Assembly: GCF_011038845.1 (NCBI RefSeq)
Contig: NZ_JAAKDW010000014.1
Span: 1 to 64,000 of the forward strand
Length of the DNA stretch: 64,000 nucleotides
DNA from: Enterococcus sp. ZJ1622
GTDB lineage: Bacteria > Bacillota > Bacilli > Lactobacillales > Enterococcaceae
Direction: 5' to 3'
The notes below the pieces were generated by a model. It did not search any database. It was not told the origin of the DNA and saw only the letters and a list, made by a program, of their open reading frames with translations. The translations under genes were made by a program, and so were the position numbers. How positions within the stretch are numbered: position 1 is the stretch's first letter; every line of letters begins with the position of its first letter. This document shows, piece after piece, positions 7,752 through 20,159 of the stretch.

Positions 7752-9989
7752 ATGTCATCCAAAGCTGAACTATTAAATGGGATGAATCCTCGTCAGAAAG
7801 AAGCTGTTCTTCATACTGACGGACCACTATTACTGATGGCAGGCGCGGGAAGCGGAAAGACACGGGTCTTGACGCATCGGATCGCTTACCTGATTGAAGA
7901 AAAAGAAGTTAATCCATGGAACATCCTAGCGATTACTTTTACCAATAAAGCGGCAAAAGAAATGAAAGAACGTGTGAATGCGATATTAGAATCTGGCGGG
8001 GAAGATGTCTGGGTATCCACCTTCCACTCGATGTGTGTGCGGATCTTGAGAAGAGATGTCGATTTTATCGGCTATAACCGCAATTTTACGATCATCGATT
8101 CCTCGGAACAGTTGTCCTTGATGAAACGTATTTTGAAAGAATTGAATATCGATCCGAAGAAATACGATCCGAGAAGTATCCTCGGCACGATCTCTCAAGC
8201 AAAGAATAGCTTACAGACGCCCAAAGAATTTGCTAAGATGCAAGGCAGTTATTACGAAGAGATCGTAGCGAAATGCTATGAAGCGTACCAGAAAGAACTG
8301 CAGTACAACCAATGTATGGATTTCGATGATTTGATCATGAATACGATCCGCTTATTCGAAGAACATCCTGATTCACTGACTTATTACCAAAACAAATTCC
8401 ACTATATCCATGTGGATGAATATCAAGATACCAACCATGCCCAGTATACATTGGTCAACTTGCTTGCGGGAAGATTTAAAAATCTCTGCGTGGTCGGTGA
8501 TGCAGATCAAAGTATCTACGGCTGGCGGGGAGCCGATATGCAGAATATCTTGGATTTTGAAAAAGATTATCCAGACGCAGCAGTGATTTTGCTGGAACAA
8601 AATTACCGGTCCACAAAAAACATCTTGAGCGCCGCCAACCAAGTAATCGAAAACAACAACAACCGGAAACCGAAAAATCTTTGGACTGAGAATCGTGAAG
8701 GGAATAAAATCACGTATTATCGGGCCGACAACGAACGGGACGAAACCCGATTCATCGTCGATCGCATGCAAGCGGAGATGCGAGAAAATCACAGAGATTA
8801 CGGCGATTTCGCTGTCTTATACCGAACCAACGCCCAGTCACGTGTGATGGAAGAAACGCTCCTCAAAGCCAATATCCCTTATAAAATGGTCGGAGGTCAT
8901 AAATTCTACGATCGAAAAGAAATCAAAGATATCTTGGCGTATTTGAATGTGATCGCCAATCCTCAAGACTCCATCAGCTTTGAGCGGATCGTGAATTCGC
9001 CAAAACGTGGGATCGGACCTGGCTCGATAGACAAGCTACGCCAATTCGCTTCACTGCATGAATGGCCATTGCTTGAAGCAGCACAAAATGTGGATCTGGC
9101 TAATATCAGCGGAAAAGCAGGGCATCAATTAGGTGCTTTTGGTGAAATGATCCATGAAGTCACTCAGATGGTCCCTTATATGACCGTGACAGAGTTGACC
9201 AAAGAAGTATTGGAAAGAAGCGGTTATCTAGAAGACTTGAAGATCCAGAATACATTGGAATCACAAGCCCGCTTGGAAAACTTGGAGGAATTCCTGACCG
9301 TCACACAAGAATTCGACAAGCAGTTTGAAAAGCAGAATGAAGAAGACGCAGATGCCCCAGAAGAAAAGCTGACCGTGTTCCTCAATGATCTTGCATTAGT
9401 ATCAGACATCGATAATCTGGAAGAAGATTCGACACAAGTGACCTTAATGACACTACATGCGGCAAAAGGATTGGAATTCCCAGTGGTCTTCCTCATCGGT
9501 CTGGAAGAAGGTGTCTTTCCGCTGTCACGTGCGCTGATGGAAGAAAGCGAACTTGAAGAAGAACGTCGTTTAGCCTATGTCGGTATCACTCGGGCAGAGG
9601 AGATGTTATATCTGACCAATGCTTTTTCACGTACTTTATACGGACGGACCCAGTATAATCGTCCTTCACGCTTCGTTGAAGAGATCGATCAGGAGCTGCT
9701 GGAAATCGAAGGCATGCGACCAACGCCGAAAAAATCCGCTCCATTTGCTCAAAGAACAGCTGCACCTGCATACAAACAGCCTGCTGCTGCAGTAGTATCA
9801 TCAAGAGCTTCCACTGGTGGAGAAAACAACAGTTGGAAACCTGGCGATAAAGTCAATCACAAAAAATGGGGATTAGGAACAGTTGTCCGAGTAAGCGGGA
9901 CAGCCAAAGATCTGGAACTGGATGTTGCATTCCCGAGCCAAGGAGTCAAACGACTGCTGGCAGCATTTGCGCCAATCGAAAAAGCTTAA
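7752..9989 (+). CDS. pcrA: ATP-dependent DNA helicase PcrA (UvrD/Rep family)
   Basis: PcrA is an SF1 3'-5' helicase that unwinds DNA in repair and plasmid replication and removes RecA and RNA polymerase from DNA. The 745-residue product has Walker [13 protein letters not shown] near residue 30, the Walker B segment DEYQDTN, the motif III-IV region [20 protein letters not shown], and motifs V-VI ([29 protein letters not shown]). The C-terminal 50 residues form the Tudor-like RNA-polymerase-binding domain ([16 protein letters not shown]). I start at ATG 7752 because AGAAAGGATG lies 7 nt before it, rather than eight codons upstream. ligA follows after 15 bp in the same operon. Confidence 0.95.
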   Translation: MSSKAELLNGMNPRQKEAVLHTDGPLLLMAGAGSGKTRVLTHRIAYLIEEKEVNPWNILAITFTNKAAKEMKERVNAILESGGEDVWVSTFHSMCVRILRRDVDFIGYNRNFTIIDSSEQLSLMKRILKELNIDPKKYDPRSILGTISQAKNSLQTPKEFAKMQGSYYEEIVAKCYEAYQKELQYNQCMDFDDLIMNTIRLFEEHPDSLTYYQNKFHYIHVDEYQDTNHAQYTLVNLLAGRFKNLCVVGDADQSIYGWRGADMQNILDFEKDYPDAAVILLEQNYRSTKNILSAANQVIENNNNRKPKNLWTENREGNKITYYRADNERDETRFIVDRMQAEMRENHRDYGDFAVLYRTNAQSRVMEETLLKANIPYKMVGGHKFYDRKEIKDILAYLNVIANPQDSISFERIVNSPKRGIGPGSIDKLRQFASLHEWPLLEAAQNVDLANISGKAGHQLGAFGEMIHEVTQMVPYMTVTELTKEVLERSGYLEDLKIQNTLESQARLENLEEFLTVTQEFDKQFEKQNEEDADAPEEKLTVFLNDLALVSDIDNLEEDSTQVTLMTLHAAKGLEFPVVFLIGLEEGVFPLSRALMEESELEEERRLAYVGITRAEEMLYLTNAFSRTLYGRTQYNRPSRFVEEIDQELLEIEGMRPTPKKSAPFAQRTAAPAYKQPAAAVVSSRASTGGENNSWKPGDKVNHKKWGLGTVVRVSGTAKDLELDVAFPSQGVKRLLAAFAPIEKA

Positions 9990-12041
<2,052 letters not shown>

Positions 12042-12075
12042 ATCTGATTTTTTTCAGACAAATTTCAAGAAATAA

Positions 12076-12104
12076 TTTCAGACTGGGAACTCTTATGTTA
12101 AAAT
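12076..12104 (+). promoter_or_regulatory. Probable promoter of gatCAB
   Basis: TAAAAT at 12099-12104 with TTTCAG 17 bp upstream, 35 bp before gatC. The -35 is weak. A small TCTGA/TCAGA hairpin around a T run just after ligA (12044-12058) may reduce read-through, but it is not a convincing terminator. Confidence 0.4.
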
Positions 12105-12139
12105 AGAGAGCAAAGTTTCGTTTAGAAAGAAGGGGTAGT

Positions 12140-12445
12140 ATGGCGATTAGTGAAGAACAAGTGAAACACGTTGCCAAATTAGCAAAGCTTGCATTCGAAG
12201 AAGAAGAACTTGCGAGCTTTACCGATCAATTGGGTAAGATCATTGATATGGTAGAAATGCTGGAATCAGTAGATACGGAAGGTGTACCTTTTACATCGAA
12301 CGTGGTCGAAACAGTGAATGTGATGCGACAAGATCGCGCACAAGCTGGCTGGAACAGAGATGAACTATTAAAAAATGTGCCGGAAACGGAAGATGGCTTT
12401 ATCAAAGTACCCGCAATTATCGATAATGGGGAGGCTGGCGCATAA
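12140..12445 (+). CDS. gatC: Asp-tRNA(Asn)/Glu-tRNA(Gln) amidotransferase subunit C
   Basis: GatC is the small structural subunit that holds GatA and GatB together in the complex that turns Glu-tRNA(Gln) into Gln-tRNA(Gln). The 101-residue protein has the typical start [19 protein letters not shown], an amphipathic helical first half ([22 protein letters not shown]) and the extended VMRQDR region near residue 71. ATG 12140 follows an AAGGGG ribosome site. Its stop overlaps the gatA start by one base, giving tight coupling. Confidence 0.95.
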   Translation: MAISEEQVKHVAKLAKLAFEEEELASFTDQLGKIIDMVEMLESVDTEGVPFTSNVVETVNVMRQDRAQAGWNRDELLKNVPETEDGFIKVPAIIDNGEAGA

Positions 12446-13914
12446 TGACAGAATTATATAACCGTTCGTTGGAAGAATTGCACAATATGCTGGTTTCAAA
12501 AGAAATCACTGTACAAGATCTGACCAAAGCAACATTTGATCGTATCAAAGAAACGGAACCGGAAATCGAAGCGTTCATCACATTGAACGAAGAAAAAGCA
12601 ATGGCACAAGCCAAAGCGTTAGATGAAAAAGGGATCGATGAGAGCAACGTTCTTGCCGGTATTCCGATCGGGATCAAAGACAATATCGTGACAAAAGATC
12701 TCCTGACAACTGCAGCTTCGAAGATCTTATACAATTTCGAACCGATCTATGATGCAACAGTAATGGAAAAAATCTATCAGGCAGATATGATTCCAGTCGG
12801 TAAATTGAACATGGATGAATTTGCGATGGGTGGAAGTACGGAAACGTCTTACTTCAAAAAGACAAAGAACGCATGGAATCAGACAAAAGTACCTGGTGGT
12901 TCTTCTGGTGGTTCAGCAGCAGCTGTTGCAGCAGGGCAGATCCCTGTTTCTTTAGGAAGCGATACAGGAGGAAGCATCCGTCAGCCTGCTTCATTCAATG
13001 GAATCGTCGGAATGAAACCGACATATGGACGCGTTTCTCGATTCGGACTGATCGCCTTCGCATCTTCATTGGACCAAATCGGACCAATGACTCGAACAGT
13101 CAAAGACAACGCTTTGGCCTTGACAGCGATCAGCGGATATGATGAAAAAGACGGCACTTCTTCTGGCGTTTCTGTTCCTGATTTTTCAGAAGGACTGACT
13201 GGAGACATCAAAGGGATGAAGATCGCTTTGCCTAAAGAATACTTGGGCGAAGGAGTAGCCCCTGAAGTGAAAGAAACTATTTTGAAAGCTGCTGAGACTT
13301 TCCGTTCACTAGGTGCAACGGTCGAAGAAGTCAGCTTGCCTCATTCAAAATATGGTGTGGCGGTATACTATATCATTGCCTCATCAGAAGCAAGCTCGAA
13401 TCTGCAGCGTTTTGACGGTATCCGTTACGGCTATCGCTCTGAAAATGTGAAATCATTGGACGATGTATATGTCAACTCACGCTCAGAAGGATTCGGGGAA
13501 GAAGTCAAACGCCGGATCATGTTAGGGACATTCTCGTTGAGTGCCGGCTACTATGATGCTTATTTCAAAAAAGCAGGACAGGTTCGTACACTGATCAAAC
13601 GAGACTTCGAAAAAGTCTTCGCTGATTACGATTTGATCATCGGCCCAGCTTCTCCAACAGTCGCATTTGGTATCGGTGAACAGATCAATGATCCGATCAC
13701 AATGTACATGAATGACATTTTGACGATCCCTGTCAACTTGGCTGGACTTCCAGGGATGTCCGTTCCAGCAGGTCTATCAGAGAACATGCCAGTCGGACTG
13801 CAGATCATCGGTAATTACTTTGAGGAAAAAACGATGTATCAAGCAGCCTATGCATTTGAACAAGCAACAGAGTTCCATAAACAGCAACCAGCTATCTTAG
13901 GAGGGAAAGACTAA
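12445..13914 (+). CDS. gatA: Asp-tRNA(Asn)/Glu-tRNA(Gln) amidotransferase subunit A
   Basis: GatA is the glutaminase subunit: it releases ammonia from glutamine and channels it to GatB. The 489-residue protein is an amidase-signature enzyme with the complete Ser-cisSer-Lys triad: Lys78 in GIPIGIKDN, Ser153 in [12 protein letters not shown] and Ser177 in [14 protein letters not shown]. It overlaps gatC upstream and gatB downstream by single bases (TAATG junctions), so the three subunits would be made together. Confidence 0.97.
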   Translation: MTELYNRSLEELHNMLVSKEITVQDLTKATFDRIKETEPEIEAFITLNEEKAMAQAKALDEKGIDESNVLAGIPIGIKDNIVTKDLLTTAASKILYNFEPIYDATVMEKIYQADMIPVGKLNMDEFAMGGSTETSYFKKTKNAWNQTKVPGGSSGGSAAAVAAGQIPVSLGSDTGGSIRQPASFNGIVGMKPTYGRVSRFGLIAFASSLDQIGPMTRTVKDNALALTAISGYDEKDGTSSGVSVPDFSEGLTGDIKGMKIALPKEYLGEGVAPEVKETILKAAETFRSLGATVEEVSLPHSKYGVAVYYIIASSEASSNLQRFDGIRYGYRSENVKSLDDVYVNSRSEGFGEEVKRRIMLGTFSLSAGYYDAYFKKAGQVRTLIKRDFEKVFADYDLIIGPASPTVAFGIGEQINDPITMYMNDILTIPVNLAGLPGMSVPAGLSENMPVGLQIIGNYFEEKTMYQAAYAFEQATEFHKQQPAILGGKD

Positions 13915-15344
13915 TGAACTTTGAAACAATCATTGGGCTTGAAGTCCACGTTGAGTTGAAAACAAACTCAAAAATTTTCTCTCCAGCACCTGCACATTTC
14001 GGCGCTGAACCAAACAGCAACACGAATGTGATCGACTGGGGTTACCCAGGTGTGCTGCCAGTGATGAATAAAGCAGCGCTGGAATTCGGGATGAAAGCAG
14101 CTTTAGCTTTGAACTGCGAGATTTCAAAAGATACGCATTTTGACAGAAAAAACTATTTTTATCCAGACAACCCGAAAGCATACCAAATCTCACAATTCGA
14201 TCAGCCAATCGGGCATGATGGCTGGATCGAGATCGAAGTAGAAGGCAAAAAGAAAAAAATCCGCATCGAACGTGTGCATCTAGAAGAAGACGCCGGTAAA
14301 AACATGCATGGAATCGGCGGATATTCTTACGTCGATCTGAACCGTCAAGGCACACCGCTGATCGAAATCGTATCAGAAGCAGACATGCGTTCACCAGAAG
14401 AAGCTTATGCTTATTTAGAAGCATTGCGTTCTATCATCCAATTCACGGAAGTCAGCGACGTGAAAATGGAAGAAGGTTCGATGCGCTGTGATGCGAACAT
14501 CTCTTTACGTCCGTATGGGCAAGAAGAATTTGGTACGAAAGCAGAACTGAAAAATCTGAACTCTCTTTCTTTCGTGAAAAAAGGTCTGGCATTTGAAGAA
14601 AAACGTCAAGCAAAAGTTTTGTTGTCGGGCGGAGAAATCCAGCAAGAAACACGACGTTTTGACGAAACGACTAACAAAACGATCTTGATGCGTGTCAAAG
14701 AAGGATCAAGCGATTATCGTTATTTCCCTGAACCAGATATCCCTAAATTCGTGATCGATGATGAATGGATCCAAAAGGTGAAAGCGACCTTGCCTGAACT
14801 ACCTGCATCACGTCGCGAACGTTATATCCGTGAACTTGGCTTGCCTGAATATGATGCAATGGTCTTGACTTTGACAAAAGAAATGTCTGATTTCTTCGAG
14901 GCTGTTCTAGAAAACGGCGCAGATTCCAAACAAGCTTCAAACTGGCTGATGGGGGAAGTTTCTGCTTACTTGAACAGTGAAAAACTTGAACTTGCAGAAA
15001 CACGATTGACTCCTGAGAATCTGGCAGGAATGATCCGCTTGATCGCTGATGGGACAATCAGTTCAAAAATCGCGAAAAAAGTATTCAGAGAATTGATTAC
15101 TAACGGCGGCGAAGCGCAAGAAGTCGTTGAGAAAAACGGCTGGGTACAATTATCTGACCCAAGTCAGCTTCTTCCAATCATCAATGAAATCTTAGATAAC
15201 AATCAGCAATCTGTTGATGACTTCAAAAATGGGAAAGACCGTGCAGTAGGCTTCTTAGTTGGACAGATCATGAAAGCGACAAAAGGACAAGCAAATCCAG
15301 GCGTTGTGAATAAGCTGCTCAAAGATGAATTAGCGAAGCGCTAG
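13914..15344 (+). CDS. gatB: Asp-tRNA(Asn)/Glu-tRNA(Gln) amidotransferase subunit B
   Basis: GatB binds the mischarged tRNA, activates its glutamyl or aspartyl group with ATP and amidates it with ammonia from GatA. The 476-residue protein starts [15 protein letters not shown], has the conserved [15 protein letters not shown] segment and the HLEEDAGK motif, and ends in the helical YqeY-like tRNA-binding tail ([19 protein letters not shown]). The length is standard. Nine bases separate it from the lipid-kinase gene, which is probably in the same transcript. Confidence 0.97.
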   Translation: MNFETIIGLEVHVELKTNSKIFSPAPAHFGAEPNSNTNVIDWGYPGVLPVMNKAALEFGMKAALALNCEISKDTHFDRKNYFYPDNPKAYQISQFDQPIGHDGWIEIEVEGKKKKIRIERVHLEEDAGKNMHGIGGYSYVDLNRQGTPLIEIVSEADMRSPEEAYAYLEALRSIIQFTEVSDVKMEEGSMRCDANISLRPYGQEEFGTKAELKNLNSLSFVKKGLAFEEKRQAKVLLSGGEIQQETRRFDETTNKTILMRVKEGSSDYRYFPEPDIPKFVIDDEWIQKVKATLPELPASRRERYIRELGLPEYDAMVLTLTKEMSDFFEAVLENGADSKQASNWLMGEVSAYLNSEKLELAETRLTPENLAGMIRLIADGTISSKIAKKVFRELITNGGEAQEVVEKNGWVQLSDPSQLLPIINEILDNNQQSVDDFKNGKDRAVGFLVGQIMKATKGQANPGVVNKLLKDELAKR

Positions 15345-15353
15345 AGGCAGAAC

Positions 15354-16409
15354 ATGAAAAAAGCACGAGTGATATATAACCCAACCTCGGGAAAAGAATT
15401 ATTGAAAAAGAATTTGGCAGATATCCTCCAGGCACTGGAGGATTCTGGCTTTGAGGCAAGTGCGTATGCAACGACACCGGAAAAAGATTCAGCAAAAAAC
15501 GAAGCGAGACGAGTAGCTGAGCTCGGCTTTGATTTAGTCGTTGCAGCAGGTGGAGATGGAACGATCAACGAAGTAGTCAATGGGATCGCACCACTAGAGA
15601 TACGTCCTAAAATGGCGATCATTCCAGCAGGTACGACAAATGATTATGCACGGGCATTAAAGATCCCCCGTGACAACATCAAAGCAGCAGCAGAAGTCAT
15701 CAAAAAGAATCAAACGGTGAAAATGGATATCGGACATTCTGACACCAGTTATTTCATCAACATCGCAGCAGGCGGCTATTTGACGGAACTGACATATGAA
15801 GTGCCTTCTGAATTGAAAAGCATCTTCGGTTACTTAGCTTACTTGGCAAAAGGAGCAGAGATGCTGCCTCGAGTCAAGCCAATCAAGATGCGACTGAAAT
15901 ATGATGAAGGAGAGTACATCGGCAATGCTTCGATGTTTTTCTTGGGATTGACGAATTCGGTCGGCGGCTTTGAACAAATCGCGCCGGATGCGAAACTGGA
16001 CGACGGGAAATTCTCATTGATCATCGTCAAGACAGCAAATATTTTTGAGATCTTGCATATCGCAGCGTTGATGCTGAATGGCGGACGTCATGTCGATGAT
16101 CCGCGGGTGATTTATACCAAAACCAGCAGCTTATACGTCGAAACAGAAGACGATATCAACCGGCCAGTCATGATCAATCTAGATGGAGAATATGGGGGCA
16201 ATGCACCTATGCACTTCCAGAACCTCCATCAGCATATCGAATTTTTTGCCAATACAGATCAGATTCCTGATGAAGCAATTACCGGTTCAGAGGAAGAAGA
16301 ACTGGATGAAGTAAGTAAAGAATTCGTCAAAGAAGTCGAACGTCTGACAGATGAAGATATTGACGGTGACGGAAAAATCGCAGACGAAACACCTAATAAA
16401 AAGAAATAA
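15354..16409 (+). CDS. dgkB: Diacylglycerol kinase (DagK/YegS family) with acidic C-terminal extension
   Basis: Soluble diacylglycerol kinases phosphorylate diacylglycerol released by lipoteichoic acid synthesis so that it re-enters phospholipid synthesis. The 351-residue protein has the nucleotide-binding GGDGT at residues 66-70 followed by INEVVNG, the PAGTTNDYARAL motif and the IAAGGYLTELTYE segment. Past about residue 305 there is an acidic tail with a calcium-loop-like sequence at residues 335-346 (D-x-D-x-D-G pattern) and a KKK end, which I do not regard as part of the core fold. The gatB-dgkB-rlmD order is familiar from enterococci. ATG 15354 has only a weak ribosome site (GGCAG) and may depend on coupling to gatB. 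Confidence 0.88.
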   Translation: MKKARVIYNPTSGKELLKKNLADILQALEDSGFEASAYATTPEKDSAKNEARRVAELGFDLVVAAGGDGTINEVVNGIAPLEIRPKMAIIPAGTTNDYARALKIPRDNIKAAAEVIKKNQTVKMDIGHSDTSYFINIAAGGYLTELTYEVPSELKSIFGYLAYLAKGAEMLPRVKPIKMRLKYDEGEYIGNASMFFLGLTNSVGGFEQIAPDAKLDDGKFSLIIVKTANIFEILHIAALMLNGGRHVDDPRVIYTKTSSLYVETEDDINRPVMINLDGEYGGNAPMHFQNLHQHIEFFANTDQIPDEAITGSEEEELDEVSKEFVKEVERLTDEDIDGDGKIADETPNKKK

Positions 16410-16412
16410 ACG

Positions 16413-16452
16413 AAAGCCGGTGCTGAAACGTAGTAAGGTCAGTACCGGTTTT
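16413..16452 (+). terminator. Hairpin after the lipid kinase gene
   Basis: AAAGCCGGTGCTGA and TCAGTACCGGTTTT pair over about 14 bp with two imperfect positions. The T tract is short (TTTTAG), so termination may be partial, with some read-through into rlmD. Confidence 0.65.
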
Positions 16453-16518
16453 AGTTGTGTATTGAACTGATTTGTAGTAGAGTCAGTATGATGAAAATGA
16501 TGCTTAAAGGAGCAAACA

Positions 16519-17889
16519 ATGACAGAACAAACAATTAAAAAAAATGAACGTTACACAGTAGATATTATCGATTTGAGCTACGAAGGACTAGGTGTAGCAA
16601 AAATCGACGGTTATCCTTTGTTCATCGAAAACGCGCTGCCAGGAGAACAAGTCGAAGTATTGGTACTAAAAGCGGGGAATAAATTCGGTTATGCAAAAGT
16701 CGAAAACTGGCTCACACAGTCACCTGATCGCCAACCTGTCGAAGATAAAGCACTACTTCGCACTGGGATCGCGCCATTAGCACATTTGAGCTATGATAAA
16801 CAATTGGCTTTCAAACAAAAGCAAGTCGAAAATGTGATGACGAAAATCGCAAAGATGCCTGAAGTGCCTATCTTGCCAACAGTCGGCATGGACGAGCCAG
16901 TCGGCTACCGCAATAAAGCACAAATCCCTGTACGACGAATCGATGGCCAGCTAGCAACTGGATTCTATAAGAAAAACAGCCATGAGCTTGTTCAGATCGA
17001 GGATTTTTATATCCAAGATCCTGCTATCGACAAAGCGATCCTAGCTGTGAGAGATATTTTGCAGCGATTCCAAGTCCGTGGCTATAATGAAGAAAAAAAC
17101 GAAGGACAGATCCGCCACATCATCATCCGACGCGGACATTATTCACATGAGATGATGGTTGTATTAGTCACTCGAAAAGAAAAATTCTTCAAGTCAAAAG
17201 AGATCGCAGAAGCTATCCACGAAGCGTTGCCAGAAGTCGTTTCTGTCATTCAAAACATCAATGAAGAAAAAACAAATGTGATTTTGGGTGACAAAGAAAA
17301 AGTCTTGTACGGCAGAAGTTATATCGAAGATCAATTATTAGGAAAAACCTATCGGATCTCTGCTAAATCTTTCTACCAAGTCAACACTCAACAGGCAGAG
17401 TATCTTTATCAAACAGCTATCGAGTTTGCTGATCTTGATAAAAAAGATATCGTGATCGATGCGTACTCAGGAATCGGTACGATTGGTCTTTCTCTAGCCG
17501 ATCGAGTAGACAAAGTATACGGAATGGAACTGATTCCGGCAGCAATTGAAGATGCGCAATTCAACGCATTGAACAATAAAATCGAAAACGCGCATTATGA
17601 AGTCGGAAAAGCGGAAAAAGTAATGAAAAAATGGCAGGAAAAAGGGATCAAGCCTTCAGTGATCATGGTCGATCCTCCTCGAAAAGGACTCGATCCACAC
17701 TTTATTGAATCTGCTATCGACATGAATCCTGAAAGAATCGTCTATATCTCCTGCAATCCGGCAACTTTTGCAAGAGATGCAAAGCTTTTTGCAGCAGCGG
17801 GTTATGAAACGAAGAAAATCCAACCCGTCGATCTTTTCCCGCAAACACATCATGTTGAATTAGTCGCTTCATTCGTTAAAGGAGAATAA
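16519..17889 (+). CDS. rlmD: 23S rRNA (uracil-5-)-methyltransferase, RlmD/RumA family
   Basis: This SAM-dependent enzyme makes m5U in 23S rRNA; Gram-positive homologues often modify two sites (RlmCD). The 456-residue protein has an N-terminal TRAM domain (about residues 8-65, DIIDLSYEGLGVAKIDGYP), a central RNA-binding part, and the methyltransferase domain with DAYSGIGTIGLSLA, DPPRKGLD and the nucleophile Cys412 in YISCNPATFARD. Cys412 is the only cysteine in the protein. The four-cysteine iron-sulfur site known from E. coli RumA is therefore absent; its region reads RTGIAPLAHLSYDKQL. Start ATG 16519 follows AAAGGAG. A small basic protein follows after 2 bp. Confidence 0.92.
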   Translation: MTEQTIKKNERYTVDIIDLSYEGLGVAKIDGYPLFIENALPGEQVEVLVLKAGNKFGYAKVENWLTQSPDRQPVEDKALLRTGIAPLAHLSYDKQLAFKQKQVENVMTKIAKMPEVPILPTVGMDEPVGYRNKAQIPVRRIDGQLATGFYKKNSHELVQIEDFYIQDPAIDKAILAVRDILQRFQVRGYNEEKNEGQIRHIIIRRGHYSHEMMVVLVTRKEKFFKSKEIAEAIHEALPEVVSVIQNINEEKTNVILGDKEKVLYGRSYIEDQLLGKTYRISAKSFYQVNTQQAEYLYQTAIEFADLDKKDIVIDAYSGIGTIGLSLADRVDKVYGMELIPAAIEDAQFNALNNKIENAHYEVGKAEKVMKKWQEKGIKPSVIMVDPPRKGLDPHFIESAIDMNPERIVYISCNPATFARDAKLFAAAGYETKKIQPVDLFPQTHHVELVASFVKGE

Positions 17890-17891
17890 AA

Positions 17892-18020
17892 ATGGACCAG
17901 AAAGAAAAAATGAAAGAATTGATCAAGAAAAAACAAGGCGGCGGACGCTCCAAACAGATGGAAACGCCGAAAAACGATCGTAAGAACATGCGAAAAGGCC
18001 CTAAGATTTTTAACAAATAA
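17892..18020 (+). CDS. Small basic protein, 42 residues
   Basis: The frame opens two bases after the rlmD stop, with GGAG (in the last rlmD codons) 7 nt upstream. It encodes MDQKEKMKELIKKKQGGG and ends RKNMRKGPKIFNK; 18 of 42 residues are Lys, Arg, Asp or Glu, with net positive charge and no hydrophobic segment. A strong terminator follows 20 bp later, so rlmD and this frame form one transcription unit. The composition suits a nucleic-acid- or ribosome-associated peptide, but that is inference. Family not recognised; existence is supported by tight coupling and the terminator. Confidence 0.6.
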   Translation: MDQKEKMKELIKKKQGGGRSKQMETPKNDRKNMRKGPKIFNK

Positions 18021-18039
18021 TTGTCTAAACGTATCTTTG

Positions 18040-18090
18040 CAAGACTGGGAACGACAAACTTCGGTTACTGTTTCCTAGTCTTGTTTTTTT
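18040..18090 (+). terminator. Intrinsic terminator after rlmD and the small basic gene
   Basis: CAAGACTGGGAA (18040-18051) pairs with TTTCCTAGTCTTG (18071-18083, one bulge or mismatch) and TTTTTTT follows immediately. Confidence 0.85.
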
Positions 18091-18192
18091 GACCCAAGCA
18101 TCCTGAAAATCTTTCTAAATGATTTGTTCCTTATCTTTATTTTAAATAGTAACAACTATTTCCATAAAAAGAAAAAAGCGTTCTTCCACCCT

Positions 18193-18447
18193 TTGAAAAT
18201 CTGTTATCTTGTTAGTAGTAGGGCGTTATTAACGGACCAGGCAATAGCCCCTCAAAAAAAGCGTGTGATTCAATTGTTTCTATGACGAAAGGAGGAAATG
18301 ACAAACAACAAGGAATAAAAAACAGCAAAAAACGTATAATCGTTTTTTGTTGTCGGGATTTTTAGAAATGTTTTGGGGAAAGCATGAATAAAAGTTGGAT
18401 AAACAAAAGAGGATGCGGCTTTGGCGGCAGCCTCTTTATTTTTTTGT
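18193..18447 (+). ncRNA. Candidate small RNA upstream of the BNR gene
   Basis: No convincing gene lies between 18021 and 18588. From 18193 there is a weak promoter-like pair (TTGAAA, 17 bp, TAGTAG). Then comes a GGGC..TATT / AATAGCCC stem (18221-18250), an AGGAGGAAATG stretch without a usable frame, and a 13-bp hairpin GCAAAAAACG / CGTTTTTTGT around a TATAAT loop (18322-18353). A clear intrinsic terminator closes the stretch at 18407-18445. The order of structured RNA then terminator, with no ORF, suggests an sRNA or leader of about 225 nt. Promoter evidence is weak, and I match it to no known RNA family. Confidence 0.35.
18407..18445 (+). terminator. Intrinsic terminator upstream of the BNR gene
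   Basis: AAGAGGATGC (18407-18416) pairs with GCAGCCTCTT (18427-18436) with one mismatch, followed by TATTTTTTT. No plus-strand coding gene precedes it closely, which is why a non-coding transcript is suspected. Confidence 0.75.
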
Positions 18448-18588
18448 TGCAGTTTCCATGATTGATGAGCGATTGTCATACATTGGATCATGCCTCATTA
18501 TTTTCTCAGCGATTTCATAAAATTTTATTAGGAGACTGGCGATTCTGCAAGTTTTGTCGCATAATGAATGGATAAAAGGAGGAAGCAA
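18448..18588 (+). other. Leader region of the BNR gene
   Basis: A/T-rich gap between the terminator at 18445 and the start codon at 18589. It ends in a strong AAAGGAGG ribosome site (18575-18582). I see no convincing promoter pair and no other feature. Confidence 0.4.
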
Positions 18589-20151
18589 ATGGATCAAGAA
18601 TTATTGATTATCGAATTGATTTCTGCAAAACCAAAAATCATCAAGATGGCAAAAAGAACAGCAAAAGCCGAGACCGTCAAACTGCTAAGCTGGATCGTAC
18701 TAAGTAGTTTGTTTTTCTTCGGTGTTGCTTCTCTTGTCTATCGAATGATGAAAGAGACAGTTCACTCGATTCAAGCAGGCCAGAGACTGAGTGATCTCTA
18801 TCATGTTTCATGGCTCATCGGTGGTGGATTGGTGTTTTTTCTAAGTCTGCTGCTTATTCTCTCATGGGTAAAATATGTTCGTTTAACTCGGCATTTTGAC
18901 CAATGGATCAGTCAACGTGCCGATTATTTTTTACATACTTCGCCTGTTTTTCATGATGATCGCTATCTATATTTTGAAAAAACTGTAAGAAACCGGGCCT
19001 TTCGCATAGAAAAAAGTGACTGCCAGCTGTTATTGCATTCACTCGATAACGAACCTATCTATATAGGACAAAGAAAATCAGGATTCGGCCTAAGCTCGAT
19101 TCACATCTTTTTACAAGAACCTGAGTTGAAAAAAGTGACCAGTACACATGGCTATTCAATCCAGCCTAAAGTAAGGATTGGCGCACTGCTCGCGGGAATC
19201 TGTTTGATCGGTCTAGCCGGTGTGGTTTATTACGGAAAATATGGCAGTCCAGGAATGTCTTCTTCCAGAATGAACGCGATGACACATATGTCGATGCCTT
19301 CTACTAGTAGTGCAACTGCAGAACGGACCACAAGTGAAGGTCTGCTGGCTGATCCGAAGCAAACCGTCCAATTCACTACCCAGCAAGTCAATGACCTTCA
19401 ACTAGACAAAACTGCACAGAACCTTTATATGACAACGGATAGTGGTAAAACCTGGACATTTGTCCCTATTGCTTCGGACTGGCTACGCTTTGGTGATTAT
19501 ACCCTGACAAGCGGGACGGTCCCAGAAGGATTTTGGATGGACAAGACCTATGATGTATCCGCAGACTTTTCGTGGTTTATTTATTCTTCTGATAACGAGA
19601 ATATATGGTTGCTGAGCTCTAGAGACAACGGAAAGACCTGGCAAAAATCCCTCGTTTCTCAACATGCGCATAATGTTCGCTATCGAAAAGCGAACTTTTT
19701 TGATGGCAGCGGAGTGCTCGTTTATTCTACGGATAGCGGAATGTCGGCGGAGACTTTGCATATCTATACGACTCGAGATGAAGGGGAGACGTGGACGAAT
19801 AGTTGAAGTACGACGATCACACAGCCGGTTCAAAACGTCAGCTTCGTCACGTCCTCTCTTGGTTTTGTTTCTACACGTGAGCAGCTTTATTATACTAATG
19901 ACGGAGGACGCTCCTTCAAAGAAGCAATCGTATCCATCCCCGAAGATTATCAGACAGGTGGCTTGGATTTGTTCCAATCACCGAATGAAGTGACTCAAAC
20001 AAGTGCCAATACATTAGAGACAAAATTCTATTTGCTGAAAAAAGGGCCCATCGATGCAGGGAAAATGTTTGCTTGTCTCTTTAGGTCGACTGACAATGGT
20101 GAAACATGGCAGTTTGTCCAGCAGCTTTCTCAGGTGGAGCAGGGGGATTGA
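18589..20151 (+). pseudogene. Membrane-anchored BNR/Asp-box repeat protein, interrupted by an in-frame TGA
   Basis: From ATG 18589 (AAAGGAGG 6 nt upstream) the frame runs to a TGA at 19804-19806 and then continues in the same frame, without any other stop, to TGA 20149-20151: 520 codons in all. The first 200 residues hold two membrane helices (about 28-50 and 70-93). A third helix at about 200-216 leads to a Ser/Thr/Met-rich linker and an outer domain of BNR (Asp-box) repeats. These read TTDSGKTW, SRDNGKTW and TTRDEGETW before the stop, and YTNDGGRSF and STDNGETW after it, so the stop splits one repeat domain. A TCA-to-TGA change would explain it. A product of 405 residues may still be made. 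BNR repeats occur in sialidases and other beta-propellers; the catalytic role is unknown. Confidence 0.8.
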
Positions 20152-20159
20152 AGCGAAAA

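Noticed and set aside
18298-18318. ATG behind GGAGG encoding MTNNKE
   Set aside because: The spacing is only 2 nt and the frame is six codons long. An overlapping 27-codon frame from 18282 has no ribosome site of its own.
19804-19806. TGA read as selenocysteine or programmed read-through
   Set aside because: No selenocysteine-type hairpin is visible after it and the position is inside a BNR repeat loop; a point mutation is simpler.
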